Shown: piece by piece, positions 11,612 through 26,200 of the stretch
Layout: every line of letters begins with the position of its first letter
Position numbering within the stretch: the first letter of the stretch is position 1
Source of the DNA: Imbricaverruca yamaguchii
Lineage: Eukaryota > Arthropoda > Thecostraca > Neoverrucidae
NCBI GenBank assembly: GCA_034440575.1
Contig: JAOTOL010001550.1
Location: 62,001-126,000, forward strand
Direction of reading: 5' to 3'
Length of the DNA stretch: 64,000 nucleotides
Made by a program: the position numbers and the translations under genes
Notes under the pieces: generated by a model
What the model was told of the DNA's origin: nothing
Database searches by the model: none
What the model saw: only the letters and a program-made list of their open reading frames with translations

Positions 11612-14600
11612 GTAAGGGAGAACCACCTCCCCTCCAACCCCAGGGATCGCACAGGCCCGTGTGGGTGTCTAGGAGAATGCGGCGCCGTATACCACTGAAC
11701 GCCAGAGAACCCGAACGATCGTAAACCGAACGAGTCAACTAACCAGCTGAGAAGTTACCTAGCAAAGTTTATGCTGTTGCTAAATACACCTGTGCCTTTG
11801 TGAGGTTAGGGATCTTGAGTCGCGGAGTGCCAAGAGTCGAACGGGATACTGGGCAGTGACAAGATGTCAAGGGCTCCAAACGTTGCCCGAGGTACGTGTA
11901 CGGTGTACAATATGTAATACACTTGGGGATCGCGGTAGCTCAGTCGGTGGGGCGATATACTCTTGATCGTAAGATCGTGATCTCGAATCTCACAACCGTC
12001 CAGATTACCTATTCCACCCGAGAACAATCGACGTGAGAGGTTCGTCACGCTATGCAACCTACCAGTTGAATGCGTCATAAAATAATCCAAGGCTCTTTGT
12101 ATACAGTGTACGGTATACAATGTACAGTGTGAAGTGTACACTATGCATTATTCAGCGATGACTGGACGGTCAGGCGGCTGTCCTTCAGATGTGACCGGGC
12201 ATCGCGATGGGAGCGGCCACCGTCACTGTTGGCGTACACTGTCGTGTCAAACGGCGCTGTTCGCTGGCACACCCTGACTGCAGACGCTGACCACACTGTT
12301 GCCACACTGTAGCCTCCGTGCATGTTCGGAACACCGGCGAGTTGTCCCACTCGATTTCGGCTCGATTAGCCATGAGGGTCAGGCACGATCGCGGCCGACT
12401 GTGCCGCGGCTTGTGCGACACCTGCGGTCATCAGAAGCAGCCGGAATCATGTCACGCTCGTGCGAACGTGTGGGGGCCGCGTTTGGATCCGGTTGCCAGG
12501 CAAGTGCACGCTTTGCGGAACAGTATAGCGGTATCTGGCCGCCGGCCGGGCGACTCGTGCCAGTGCTCCTCCCCAGCTCTTGTCCTCGCCGGCGGCGGCT
12601 GGCCTGACTATGCAGTCGGTGACGGTGATAGATATATCGTGGGAGTGGGTGGAACATACCACTTGGCGAATAATAAAACCACATCCTTTGCCGCCAACCT
12701 GAAGTATCATGCTTGTGCATGCGTATTTGAACAGTCGCATTTTGTGTTTACAACGAGGTTGTGTTTGTAACTTCATAGATCATGCACATACTCACTATTA
12801 TGAACAGTGAGGCGAGGCACCCACATTTTAAGACAATTGCAAGACTGTGACTACACATAACTTATAGACATAACGACAAAAAGGCCCTTATTGGAACATC
12901 ATATTGTTTTCTGGTGAGATTGCAGGAACTTTACAAATATTTTGTAAATGATATAATTCATGGCGAATATCGGCATCATTCTGTTCTCCTTTTCACATTG
13001 CATACCTCAGGAAAACATTATAGTCCTGCGGTGTGACGTGACTGTCGTCAGTCCTGCGATGTGACGTGATTGTCATCAGTCCTGCGGTGTGACGTGATTG
13101 TCGTCAGTCCTGCGGTGTGACGTGACTGTCGTCGGTCCTGCGGTGTGACGTGAGTGTCGTCAGTCCTGCGGTGTGACGTGACTGTCGTCAGTCCTGCGGT
13201 GTGACGTGACTGTCGCTGGTCGGCGGTGTGACGTGACTGTCGTCAGTCCTGCGGTGTGACGTGACTGTCGTCAGTCCTGCGGTGTGACGTGACTGTCGCT
13301 GGTCGGCGGTGTGACGTGACTGTCGTCAGTCCTGCGGTGTGACGTGAGTGTCGTCAGTCCTGCGGTGTGACGTGACTGTCGTCAGTCCTGCGGTGTGACG
13401 TGAGTGTCGTCAGTCCTGCGGTGTGACGTGAGTGTCGTCAGTCCTGCGGTGTGACGGGACTGACGTCAGTCCTGCGGTGTGACGTGACTGTCGTCAGTCC
13501 TGCGGTGTGACGTGACTGTCGTCGGTCCTGCGGTGTGACGTGACTGTCGTCGGTCCTGCGGTGTGACGTGAGTGTCGTCAGTCCTGCGGTGTGACGTGAC
13601 TGTCGTCAGTCCTGCGGTGTGACGTGAGTGTCGTCAGTCCTGCGGTGTGACGTGACTGTCGTCAGTCCTGCGGTGTGACGTGAGTGTCCTCAGTCCTGCG
13701 GTGTGACGTGAGTGTCGTCAGTCCTGCGGTGTGACGTGACTGTCGTCAGTCCTGCGGTGTGACGTCTGTCGCTGGTCGGCGGCTGTCGTGTGGTGCGTGT
13801 CAGCGAGTGGTCAGACGAGTGATCGCACTTCGTCCGCTCTCGGGCTGGACACATGTCGATTGTCAGACGCATTATCTAAATCATCACGGAAGGGCGAGCC
13901 GAAGTGGCTGGAGTCGCGGCATGTGGTCGGGGTGGACGGGCTGCCCTTGGCCCGGCGCGTTGTGGTTGGTGGTATCCATGTGTGGGCCACGCATTGTCTG
14001 AGCTCACGGCCTGGGTCGGGGTGGACGGGCCACCCCTGGCCCGGCGTGCTGTGACCCTATGGTCGGTGCTACCATCCATGTGTGGGCCACGCAGTGGCTG
14101 GGGTCGGGTGGACGGGCTGGGCTGCCCCAGGTCCGGCTCGTTGTGGTTAGTGTCATCATACATGTGTGGGCCACGCGGTGTCGTATGTCCGACAACCGGG
14201 TCGCGGCCGGCTGGCAACGACGGCCGGCTGTTTGAAATCGCGGCCGAGGAAAAACGAGCTGAACGGGTGCAACGAAGTTTGTCGGTTACAAAAACCGGCT
14301 CAACCCGCTTACTCGTGTGCACTGGCTAATGCCTTTTGAAATGCACAGGAGTCGACGCACTTAGACCTAAATAAACAATTCCAGTCGGCAAGTCTGACAA
14401 GACGATCACTGATTTCATTAACGTGCGATTGGAAGGCGTTGTTCAACCAACGGTTATGGTTATTAACCATAAGTTGTGCTTATCAACCACCGGTTATGGC
14501 TATCAACCAACGGTTAAGGTTACATATTGACGAATATGGTTATCAACGAGTGGTTATAGTTATCAACGAACAGTTATGACTGATGGTTCGAACTGTTGTT

Positions 14601-17139
14601 CCGTATTATCTACGTTAACGACCCGAGGGGAGAATGCCGATAAACCCTAAGTCCTACCTTCTTTAGTCACTCAAATGTTTAAAACTTGCCAAGTTTGTTT
14701 GCAACGGTAGCCTCTCCGAGTTCATATGACCCCCCCGTTCTCTCCTGGGTCGGTATGACAGTCGGTGCCATCGCTGGGTCGGTTTGACCTCACGTGTGTG
14801 AGCCCCCTCTGCCCGGCGCCACTGCAGCCCCCCCCCCCGCGCCGGCCGGGCGTGAGCATGGTGCACCGTCCCACGTCCGTGGCACGGCGTGAACAATGGG
14901 TGTGGCGGCCATTGTTCCGCCGCCGATCAGGCCGGCTAGTGTTGCCGTTTGGGCGCTGACGTGTTGCCGGCCGGCACCACCTGTTGCCTGCTGCGGCCCG
15001 GCTGTCAGCACTGCCAGCACTGCCAGCACTGCCAGCACTGCCAGCACTGCCAGCACTGCCAACACTGCCAACACTGCCAACACTGCCAGCACGGCCAGCA
15101 CTGCCAGCACTGCCAGCACTGCCAGCACTGCCAACACTGCCAGCACTGCCAGCACTGCCAGCACTGCCAGCACTGCCAGCACTGCCAGCACTGCCAGCAC
15201 TGCCAGCACTGCCAGCACTGCCAACACGGCCAGCACTGCCAGCACTGCCAGCACTGCCAACACTGCCAACACGGCCAACACGGCCAACACTGCCAACACT
15301 GCCAACACTGCCAGCACTGTCAGCACTGTCAGCACTGCCAGCACTGCCAACACGGGCAACACGGCCAACACGGCTGCGGTATAGAGGCAGGTGTGCTGCC
15401 CGTACAGAGGCAGGTGTGCTGCCCGTACAGAGGCAGGTGTGCTGCCGGTACAGAGGAAGATGTGCTGCCGGTATAGAAGCTGGTGCCACTACTGCCAAGG
15501 GCCATGCTACCCATCCACCCCACCACACCACACCATACCCCACCACACCCCACCAAACCCCACCCTACCCTACCCTGCCCTACCCTACCCCACCCCACCA
15601 CACCCCACCAAACCCCACCCCACCCTACCCTACCCTACACCACCCCACCCTACCATACCCTACCCCACCTCACCCCACCCCACCCTACTATGCCCTACCC
15701 CATCCCACCCTATCCTATCATACCCAACCCCATCCCACCCTACCATATCATACCCTACCCTACCCCACCCTACCCCACCCCACCCTACCCCACCCCACCC
15801 TACCCCACCCCACCTCACCCTACCCTACCCCACCCCACCCCACCCCACCATACTCGGTGTCGCGTCAGCTTGGCGCCATGTTGCCAACAGTGTCGGACGA
15901 TTTCCCTGTTAAATCCCAGATTATGCACTAGATCTAGCACATTCTTGCACGGAAGTGTTTGTGAAAGCGAGAGTTATCCCCTCCTCACATCCGCCCTCTT
16001 GTAACATCTTTGAACCTTAGCAACACGATTGGTTGTAAGCCACTGTTCTGTCAAATCTTGCCCATCTCGCGGAAATATAATCACCGACACTTGAACATAA
16101 ACATACGCATTGAATATAGCACTTCTTAAATACGCTTTCTTCCTTGTTCTGTACCCCGCTTTGGTGTGGATGAACATGGGCAACACGGCCCTAAATTAAA
16201 ATTAAAAATTCCACATCAGATTCATTTTCGAGGGCATTGTAAAGTATACAGATTTCGAGATCTTTGTGGAGAGCGTTTTGGTGGTTTGGTATCGCACTTA
16301 TCGAGCGTATGCTGTCGTTTCAGTCAGCCTAGTCAGCTTTAGTTTGTAGTATTGGTTAGCTTAATTCGTTTCCGATGTCGTTGATGCCTTTCACTCTATC
16401 CGCTGTGTACTACCATCATGGACCGGTTCCTCCATCTAGGCCATGGGTATGCACTGGACTCCGAATGGTTGGCTTCGGGTTGCGTCCGGGACAGGTGTGT
16501 CCAGTTGTCCAGTTGGCCTCGGGCTACGGCGGGGACAGGTGTGACCAGTTGTCCAGTTGGTCTTTAGCCGCGGCCGGGACAGGTGTGTCCAGTTGTCCAG
16601 TTGGCCTCGGGCTACGGCGGGGACAGGTGTGACCAGTTGTCCAGTTGGTCTTTAGCCGCGGCCGGGACAGGTGTGTCCAGTTGTCCAGTTGGTCTTTAGC
16701 CGCGGCCGGGACAGGTGTGTCCAGTTGTCCAGGTACGGCACCTGTCGACAGTCGGTCGCCATGGCGACAGCTGCCGCCCGTATTTCCCGTGCACTTTGGT
16801 CTGGCGGGCGGCGGCCGCCAGGAAAACCGCGGCTGCGCGCTGAGCGGGATATATGCGATCCGTCTACCGATACTGGGCGATACAGTCGAGCGGCGCGTGC
16901 ACCTTCGTTCTCACGGTGCAGTGTCGGTCTGCCGAGACTACGGCGGCGGCGGCGGCAACGGCTGCTGCTGCCAACCGGCGCCAACCAGGCCTTGTCGGTG
17001 GCGGCGTGCATGCGACATGCCTGTCGGGCCTGTTGACGGCCGCTTGGGCAGAGGCCGTCAACATGGCCGTCCGCCACAGGAGACTGTAGTCAGTCGCAAC
17101 GATCCAATATATACATGCATATACACACATATATATATC

Positions 17140-17237
<98 letters not shown>

Positions 17238-20200
17238 CTGGATGATATATAATTATTTCATTACAGTAGGTGAGAGGCAGAGTGAGTTATAAAAATACGT
17301 GGCAAGAAGTAGTATAATTGTGTGAGACATATATGAAGAGAGGAGGTCATGCGCTTCAGAGGAACCCCTGTTCTCTTCATTCGTCGAACCCAAGTATCAA
17401 GAGTTGTCACCAGATTTATAGCGTTCGTGACGTCAATTTCCTACAGCTGTTTGACTCATCCGGATCGCGTCCGTTGTACCGGGAAGTGTGGGCCAGCGGA
17501 CGGTTCGGGCGACTGTGGGTGCAGAGCCACGACATGTCCTCGAAGCACTCGGTCGAGTTGACCCCTGGCGGGGCCAGGTCGTTGTCCGTCGGGTGTGCTG
17601 CTACTGCGAGGGTTCGGCCGGGCCCAGCGTGCCGAGCGGAGGCGGCCGGCGCCGTCGCCAGTCACCACAGTGGCGCGCCGTGTGCCGTGTCGCCGGAATG
17701 TGGGCCGACCTTTGACCGACGTGCCTCCAGGGCGTGATTGTCTACACGGGGAGTGGTACGTGGCATGTGGCGGGTGTCATACACACCGTCGGTCGGCTGT
17801 GTCCGGCGCTGCCGAGGGTGACGTGACATTCTCAACACGGCAGCCGTGACTCACCAAGCCCCGCGCCACAGCTGTCGCCGGCCGGCATGCCGCTGCTGGT
17901 TGGCTGGTCGGCTCATTTGGTGTACAGTTCCACTGTTGTCTCTGGGGACTATATCAGCAATTACATATTATTCGCGAAAATGGATGGATTATATCACTAA
18001 CTGAATGTCCAATGAATCGGCATTCTCCCAGAACAGTCCTGTCATTGCGCTTCCATATGCGTATAACTAGTTTTCATGTCTCGCTTCCAGCAGTATCTTG
18101 ATATCCATCATTCACGCGAGCACTATTGCGGGCAGTGATACACCACTGTGTCTAAAGTCGGCTAATTGGGTGGAAAACATCACGCAACAGGGAACACATT
18201 TACGTCCTACGTCAGATGTCGGTCTGTTCGTTAACATTCTCCGTCGGTCTGCCTCAGTGCACCCAGAAAACCCATGATAATGAAACACACCTGGCGTGAA
18301 TGGCCGTCAATTACCGCGTGCATGTTTTTTTTCAAGCTGTGCTGGGCGATACACAACCTCATAAACGTACCATGCAATTGCGCACAAGTCAGACGTATAC
18401 ACTTCGGTTTTTGTTTGCTTTGAAAATGTTGCAATGGTGCAATCGAAGATGGCTTCGATACCGGAATTGTAAGATTAAAGAAAAGTACATCTGACGCCCA
18501 AGTGAAGCCGAATTTGGACACACTGTGATCCGCCCGCGACTTGCAGTACAATCCCAGGTATTGCTACTACCTAGGATCTATTGACACAATCATCTATTGA
18601 CACATTGTATGGGACGGGTAGTCTGGGGTTAAGTTTCCCGTTTCACATTCGAAAGATTGTAGGTTCGAGTCTCACCTGTCGCTACTCTTCGCCTGCGACT
18701 AATCGGCGTGAGAGATTGGCGACGCTATGTGACCCAACGGTCCAGGTGTCGTAAAAAAACAATAACCACCACCACCACCACGGTTCTAGGTTTCGAGACT
18801 CCCGGAACGACATCGATATCCGTACCCCATTGTTTCCATGTTGAGCTCACAGCAAATATACTAAATTTCACGTCATCCCAATATAGCCTTTTCGACATTG
18901 CACTCCTAGCGAGTACTCTTTTGACACCGCGCCTACGACTATTTCAGCTGCATCCCCGAAACACCAGGACTATATCAGCCGCGCCCATGAAACACCGGGA
19001 CTATATCAGCTGCACCCACGAAACACCAGGACTATATCAGCCGCACCCATGGAACACTGGGACTGTATCAGCCGCACCCGTGAAACACCGGGACTGTATA
19101 GGCCGCATCCACAACGCACTGGGGACTATGTTGGAACCCACGGCGCACTTTGGACGATGTCTGCTGCACCCACCACGCGTTGGGGACTATGTCGACCGCA
19201 CCCACGAAACACCGGGACTATATGGGCCGCACCTACTACACACGGGGACTGTCTGCCGTACCCATGGGACGCATGGGGACTGTCTGCCGCGTTCACGACA
19301 CACTGGGGGACTGTCTGCCGCGCTCACGACACACTGGGGACTGTCTGCCGCGCTCACGACACACTGGGGGACTGTCTGCCGCGCTCACGACACACTGGGG
19401 ACTGTCTGCCGCGCTCACGACACACTGGGGACTGTCTGCCGCGCTCACGACACACTGGGGACTGTCTGCCGCGCTCACGACACACTGGGGACTGTCTGCC
19501 GCGCTCACGACACACTGGGGACTGTCTGCCGCGCTCACGACACACTGGGGACTGTCTGCCGCGCTCACGACACACTGGGAACTGTCTGCCGCGCTCACGA
19601 CACACTGGGGACTGTCTGCCGCGCTCACGACACACTGGGGACTGTCTGCCGGACCTGTCTGGTGAAATTTCGTGGGGACGTAGGCGGAATAGACATCGAC
19701 CGGCTGCTGACCCGACCCCACTTAGTGTGCGATACACTTGAGAACCGCGGCGACTCAAACGAGTGTGGTCACACTTTCCCTGGTGTGATGACAGTGCCGA
19801 GGTGGGCACGTACGTCTCGGCGGCTGTGAGCTACGCCCCCACCCCCTCAGGTGTCTGAAACCTGGCGCCTTTGATGGTCTTTTCGGGACATCCTTGCTCT
19901 GCCGGGATTCAATCACGATTTCCATCGCTGATGAGGTGATATATCTGCTGGTCTGACTAATGTGCCCATCCCCAATCGCTGGCGAGATGGTATTTCCGCC
20001 GGTCCGTTATTGCCCCTCCCCATCGCTGGGGAGGTGACATTTCCGCCGGTCCGTCGGTCCGTTATTTGTTCACCCAGTCACGACAACCTGCGTCCGGCTC
20101 GTGACAACCAGCTTTGCTTTCGGGTCCGCTTCGTGAGGGGTTTCTCAGGAGCCGAAGTGCTGTGCGGATCGTTTCGTCAGCACGCGGAAGTACCCCGACG

Positions 20201-23200
20201 TGTTGTATATTATTGTGCGACTATCGGGCCTCGTAATTTTTACCTTAATTATTGTTTATGATCTTAAGAGATATCCGGTTGTCCGGCTCCACCCCTCGTT
20301 AACGTTCTTCGCTATATGACCTATGCAGCCGATGCGCCCCGAAACTACGTTAATGTACTCCAAGTGAAACTAAATTAGCTGTCGGACACTGGTTGACCCC
20401 ATCCATCAGGTCCTGCCTGGCTGGTGACGCGGCCGGCGGGTACCGCACGCCAGCACTTGGCTGAGGCCTGGCTGGGGGCACACAGCGACGGAAGTGACGA
20501 CACCCCGTGACCCCACTCTCGTGTAATGTATATCGTCCACTGTGGGAAGCAATGCTGATGGTCGGTGTAACGTGAAGCTCACTAACTGACATTTGACCCC
20601 CACCTCACCCTCACCAGCCCCTTGATGTCTCCAGGATCGGTATGCGCACAAACGTCCTGGGCTCAACGGCCGCCGCACATTCACTTACCACCGGTGGCTG
20701 GACGCTGACTGAGATCGAGGCCCTTAGTGAGCCAGACCGTGACCTGTGTCGCGGCTACTGGTGGACCACGCAGAAATCTGTGCCGCGGCCTCTGGTGATC
20801 CAGGCGGTGACCTGTGCCACGGCCACTGGTGACCCAGACCGTGACCTGTGTCGCGGCTACTGGTGAACCATTCCGAGATCTGTGCCGCGGCCTCTGGTGA
20901 TCCAGACCGTGACCTGTGTCGCGGCCACCGGTGAATCATGCTGTGACCTGTGTCGTGGCCACCGGTGACCCAAGCTGTGACCTGTGCCACGTCCACTGGT
21001 GACCCGGGCCGTGACCTGTGTCGCCGCCTCTGGTGAACCACGCAGTGGTCTCTGCCGACCCAGGCCACGGCTGTTCAGTATGCGGCGCACGGTGGCCCTC
21101 TGATTGGACGGACGAACGGACTGCCGGGACGAATGGCCACCATGGCGCGGCGTCTGGTTACGCCGGCCAGTTTCATCCGACGCGTCGTCGGTCAGATGAG
21201 CGCTCACGTGACGGCGTCGTCACGGTCCACACATGTGGCGCCGAGACACGTCTGCCCTGCACGGCACGACGACGCCAGCTCGGGTCAACGGCTTCTCCGG
21301 ACGGCGCCGAGTGGCGGTGTGCCCCTCCTGACCTCGGGGAAGTTCCGCACTCGGCGAGCTTGCAAGCCCGATCGCGATCGATTTGTCGAGTGGACCGCCG
21401 GTGTCCGGCTCTGCCAGCTGGGTCGCCGGGCCGGGTGCCGGGGGTTGTTGTGTCTGGTGTCGGTCGGACACGGGCCGGCCGGCGCCGTACTCTGAGCTCG
21501 CGTCAGCTGCGTCGGTCAGCTATCGGCGCCGCTGCAGGATGCTCACTTCCTGCAGACAGCTTCCGGACACGTGTCCAGCGCGACGACGTGGCCCATTCTC
21601 GGCAGTCGCCGTACGGCGCTCCGTCTGCGCTGGTGTCCAGTGAGCCGGCGCGCCACGTCCTCGGCAGTCGGCGCGACGCTCTGTGTCCGCGCACGTGACC
21701 AGTGAGCCGGCGTTCTGCTGCGCCGGACGGCACAGGGCCGGCGGCCGCGCCGGCCGTGGTTCCCGCTCGGAGGCGCTGGCTGGCTGTGCGGCGCCGCTGC
21801 ACAGTCAGAACTTCCCCGCGCCGCACGGTGGCCAGGCGGCGAGGTGGCTCGCCGGAGAGCGGTGCCGACACCGGCCATGAAGGTAACCGCGCCGGTCACG
21901 CCGCAGTGACGCGCGTCACTGTGTGCTCTGTGTACAGTGTGATGTGCGTGTGGTGGTGGGGGATGGGCGCTAAATGATCATCCTGATCCGAGCCCTGTGA
22001 AGTTCAAATAAACAGCTAAAGGCGGCGATGACGGAGGTGTCGGAGGCCGGGATGCTTGGTATGTTGGCGCGATCGCCGGGTCAGTACCGTACTGCAGCGC
22101 AGACTCGTCATGTGCTGAGACCACAGTTCCGTGTCTTTGCAACGTGCGGTCTCAACTTCTCAGCAGTGATCTCAGCGCCACGGTTTGAGCTGTGTGTGTG
22201 GGTGACCTGCCGGTACGGTGCCGATCCATGCTGTCGGAGACCTGTAACCGCGTCTGCCAGGGTCCGTGCGGTATGCAGGTGGGTGGTCGACTGGCAGTTC
22301 TGTGTCAATCCACACAGTCGCCGGGACACAGTCCGGAGGAGGCAGGAAACGTCCGGCGGTGTCGCGCTCTGGGCGACTTGACGCTCACGGAGACCGGCCG
22401 CCAGTGTCGCGCTCTGGGTGACGTGACTCTCACGGAGACCGGCCGACAGTGTCGCGCTCTGGGTGACCTGACTCTCACGGAGACCGGCCGCCAGTGTCGC
22501 GCTCTGGGTGACGTGACGCTCATGGAGACCGGCCGACAGTGTCGCGCTCTGGGTGACGTGACGCTCACGGAGACCGGCCGCCAGTGTCGCGCTCTGGGCG
22601 ACGTGACGCTCACGGAGACCGACCGACAGTGTCGCGCTCTGGGTGACGTGACTCTCACGGAGACCGGCCGACAGTGTCGCGCTCTGGGTGACGTGACGCT
22701 CACGGAGACCGACGGCAGTGTCCTCTGGTCGGAGCTGGTCGGCTGCGGGCCATCACACGGCGAGGTGGTGGGTGTATTTCTCGTGATGGTGGTGAGGTAG
22801 TGTGTTTCACACAATGGTGAGGTGCTGTTAGCAGGTAGATTTGGAAGTGGCGGGGTGGTTTGCGTAAATGTGTTTCCCGGGATGATGGCGAGGGTGGTGT
22901 GGGCAGGTGGATGTCGTGGTATTTGCAAGGTGGTGTGGGCATTTGGATGTGGTATTTGCAAGGTGTTGCGTTTCCCATGATGGTGATGAGGCAGTCTGCG
23001 CAGGTGGACGTTGTGGTAGTGGCAAGGTGGTGTGGGCTGATATCTCGTGTGTGACATCTCGTGGGTGGCGAGGTCACAGATGGTGTGCATTGGTATGTGT
23101 CACTTGCTTTGTAATGCTGGAGGTGTGACGTTCCGCTGCGAGGTACGCCACTGCCGCATTGCTGGGCCAGTGTTTACCACTGCGTCCCGCTGTTTGGCCC

Positions 23201-26200
23201 CTGTGACGCGGTGTGTCGCGCAGTGTTGGCTCTGTGTTTACCGCTGCGTTCCGCTGCCTGACCGCCGTGACACGCTGTGCCGCGCTGTGCCACGCTGTGA
23301 CACCCTGTGCCGCGCTGTGGCGTGCTGTGCCGCACAGCCGCACTTGGCGTCCAGCTGAGAAGCACAACTTGTCAAGGCTGTCTCCTTCAATAAAGCCAGT
23401 CGTTCAAACTGTCTCGTACACGATTTCTGTCCTCAGTAATTTACATGATAAACACGGTGCGCCGTTTCGCTGACCAGGCGCTGCCTACAGGCGTGTTTCG
23501 CAAGAGGAGGGAAATCCAATGGGACAGTCACGAGGCAGCCGGTGTCAGTAGTCGAGGACCAGCATGTGCAATTTGGCCTGTGAGGCTGAATAGAAGGAAG
23601 ACAATTTGAATGGTGGTAAAATGAACGAATTTGAGAAAATGTTACGAATGCTGTATGGCCCGCAATGCGCTCCGCTGCTGCGGTTTTGCCAATTGAGAGT
23701 CGAACGGGCGCGGTTGATGTGTCGTCCTGTGAGTGTGGCACGTCCGGGACGTGCTGTGAGTGTGGCTCGTCTGGGACGTGCTGTGAGTGTGGCTTGTCTG
23801 GGACGTGCTGTGAGTGTGGCTCGTCCGGGACGTGCTGTGAGTATGGCTCGTCTTGGACGTGCTGTGAGTGTGGCTCGTCTGGGACGTGTTGTGAGTGTGG
23901 CACGTCTGGGACGTGTTGTGAGTGTGGCTCATCTGGGACGTGCTGTGGGTGTGACTCGTCTGGGATGTGCTGTGGATGTGGTTCGTCTGGGATGTGCTGT
24001 GGGTGTGGCATGCTTGGGATGTCCTGGGGCGCCGAATAGTTTTCCATGGACGATGTACCATAGACATTTTACCACGGACGATCGATACATTGAAGTGATG
24101 AATTTTGTACACAAGGTGGAATTGCACTCCATTATTGAAGCTCATGTCTGAACACTACTCAGCACTTAGCAAAACGGCTGGAAAATTATGCAAATTATAT
24201 CATATTTTCATTACGCTGAGTCAAAGTAAGAAGTTAGTCATAAGTTGAGACGTAAAATAGCCCTCGGAAAGTTGTATGCAGCTGGCTCCGTCTGCCATCA
24301 TGCATATTAATTTCGGAATTTGGACACACTGGTGGCACCTCGCCAGAGCACGCCGCATCATGTGGGCGCAGAGTGTATCATGCCGGTCTGACCAGACGCT
24401 CTGTCCGCAGGCCGAGCTGGAGCCGGAGGCGAAACAGCGCTGGACCAAGGGCCAGTCGTTCCGGCGGCGACTCAACCGGCGCGCGTTGTCTCCGTCGCCT
24501 GCCGCCAGGGGCGCCACCCAGCCCGCCGTGTCCGACGATGCCCGGTTGGCCAAGGTGAGCGGCACCGACGCCTGTCGCGCGAACAGCGAGCGGTGGCGGA
24601 GCATTGCGCCTCTGGTTCTGGATGGTGCACGCCAGCAATGCCGGCCGTAGTTCGTGGACGGGTAGTTTAGTTTTTGCTGTTTTAACACCACACGTTTAGC
24701 TACGATGGGCACCAGCTGACATCAAAAAGCTACCCAAGTGTTTCAAAGTATTGGATTGCTTTTGAGCTCTGCATGTGTTCATTTGGTTGTCACTATCAAG
24801 CATGACATCAATTTTTGGTACCACGTTGGGGTTGCACTATGGGGATTGCGGTGTCCAGTTGTGATGTATCTCTAAAGTGAATAAAATGCCACTCCTGCAC
24901 GCGACATGTGCCGCCCCCCCCCCCCCATTGTCCAAAGTGGGTGCCGGCGACATGCACACTCCTGGCCACCAGCTGCCTGTTGGACGCACTTGATACCGCC
25001 TCTCACAGCCGTGCACAGCCGTCTGTGTCGCTCGGAACGGCGCAGGTGTCGAGAGACGGCTCTATCCGATCAGGAGTGCTCGTGCTCCGCCCAGTCGAGC
25101 TGACCACGTGACACCATGTACGTCACAGCAAGTGTTCACTAAACTGAACAGTGCATTGCGTCAGCATCTGCCGGGCAGTCTGGGGAAATGGCCAACGACT
25201 GTGGGCTGGCGTAGCTGGTCGCCTGCTGTTGGCGCCCAAAGTCGTCAGGTCGTCAGGTCGTCAGGTCAGGTCACGTCAGTGCGGTGGTGGCGGGAAAGTC
25301 GGCACACACCGGCCCAAGTGCCCCGTGGACCACCACCCAGTTTGGAGGTGCGGACTGCCTCTGTGCACTGAGCCCTGCACTAACGCCCGCCTCCGGGGTG
25401 GGAGACGCTCAGATTTACGTGCCGACCGGCGATTTGCGGTTGCTTTCACGTGATGGCGTTGGGCCAACAGCGTAGTACACCGGGCTGGCTCTGTGGCACC
25501 AGCTGACATCTCGCGCTTTACCTGAGTCCCACCGGTTGTCTGGACCTTCACGGACTGTCTGGATCCCCACCGTCTGGATCTGCGCCGGCTATTCGTATCG
25601 TCAAGAGCTGCCTGGATCTCCAATGATTGTCTGGCTCTCCACCACCCCTTCTGGATCCCTGTCCGGTCAGATCTGGGTAGGACGGTGATTTGTTGTTGGC
25701 ATCCTCCAATGGAAGACATCGCCTCCGGTTATCTACTTGGAGATTCAATCAATGCTCACCTTTTGCGTAGGTATCTGTGCGCTCCTGTGCCGATGGACGA
25801 GGTTGTGGCCACTGATGCAAGTCGGTCACGGGCTCATACACAATGTGGACTATGTGGTGTGTCATACACCCTGAGCGACCTTGCGGGTCGCTCAGGGGCT
25901 AGCAACTACCCCAGCCCCACCCCACACCGGCCCCACCCACCCTAAGTGTGGGTTATGTCCGGGCCCCACTCCTGTGTGGGTCGGTCATAGGTGTAATCTG
26001 GTCAGCAGCCCCCCCCCCCCAGTGTGGTTATGTTCGGTCCCATCTCCTGTGTGGGTCTGTCAGGAGTGTAATCTGGTCAGTAGCTGCCCCTTCCGTCCCT
26101 GTGTGGTTATGTTCGGTCCCGTCTCCTGTGTGGGTCTGTCAAGAGTGTAATCTGGTCAGCAGCTACCCCTTCCGTCCCTGTGTGGTTATGTTCGGTCTGG

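Noticed and set aside
13023..13775. CRISPR-like regular direct repeats
   Set aside because: The units abut with no unique spacers and the genome is eukaryotic; this is a minisatellite.
14722..15546. Low-complexity frames of Gly-Ser-Ala, Leu-Pro-Ala or Cys-Gln-His units
   Set aside because: These are readings of the 9 bp CACTGCCAG array in different frames, with no sign of coding.
23389..23394. AATAAA polyadenylation signal
   Set aside because: It lies inside intron 1 with no nearby exon end; single hexamers are common by chance.
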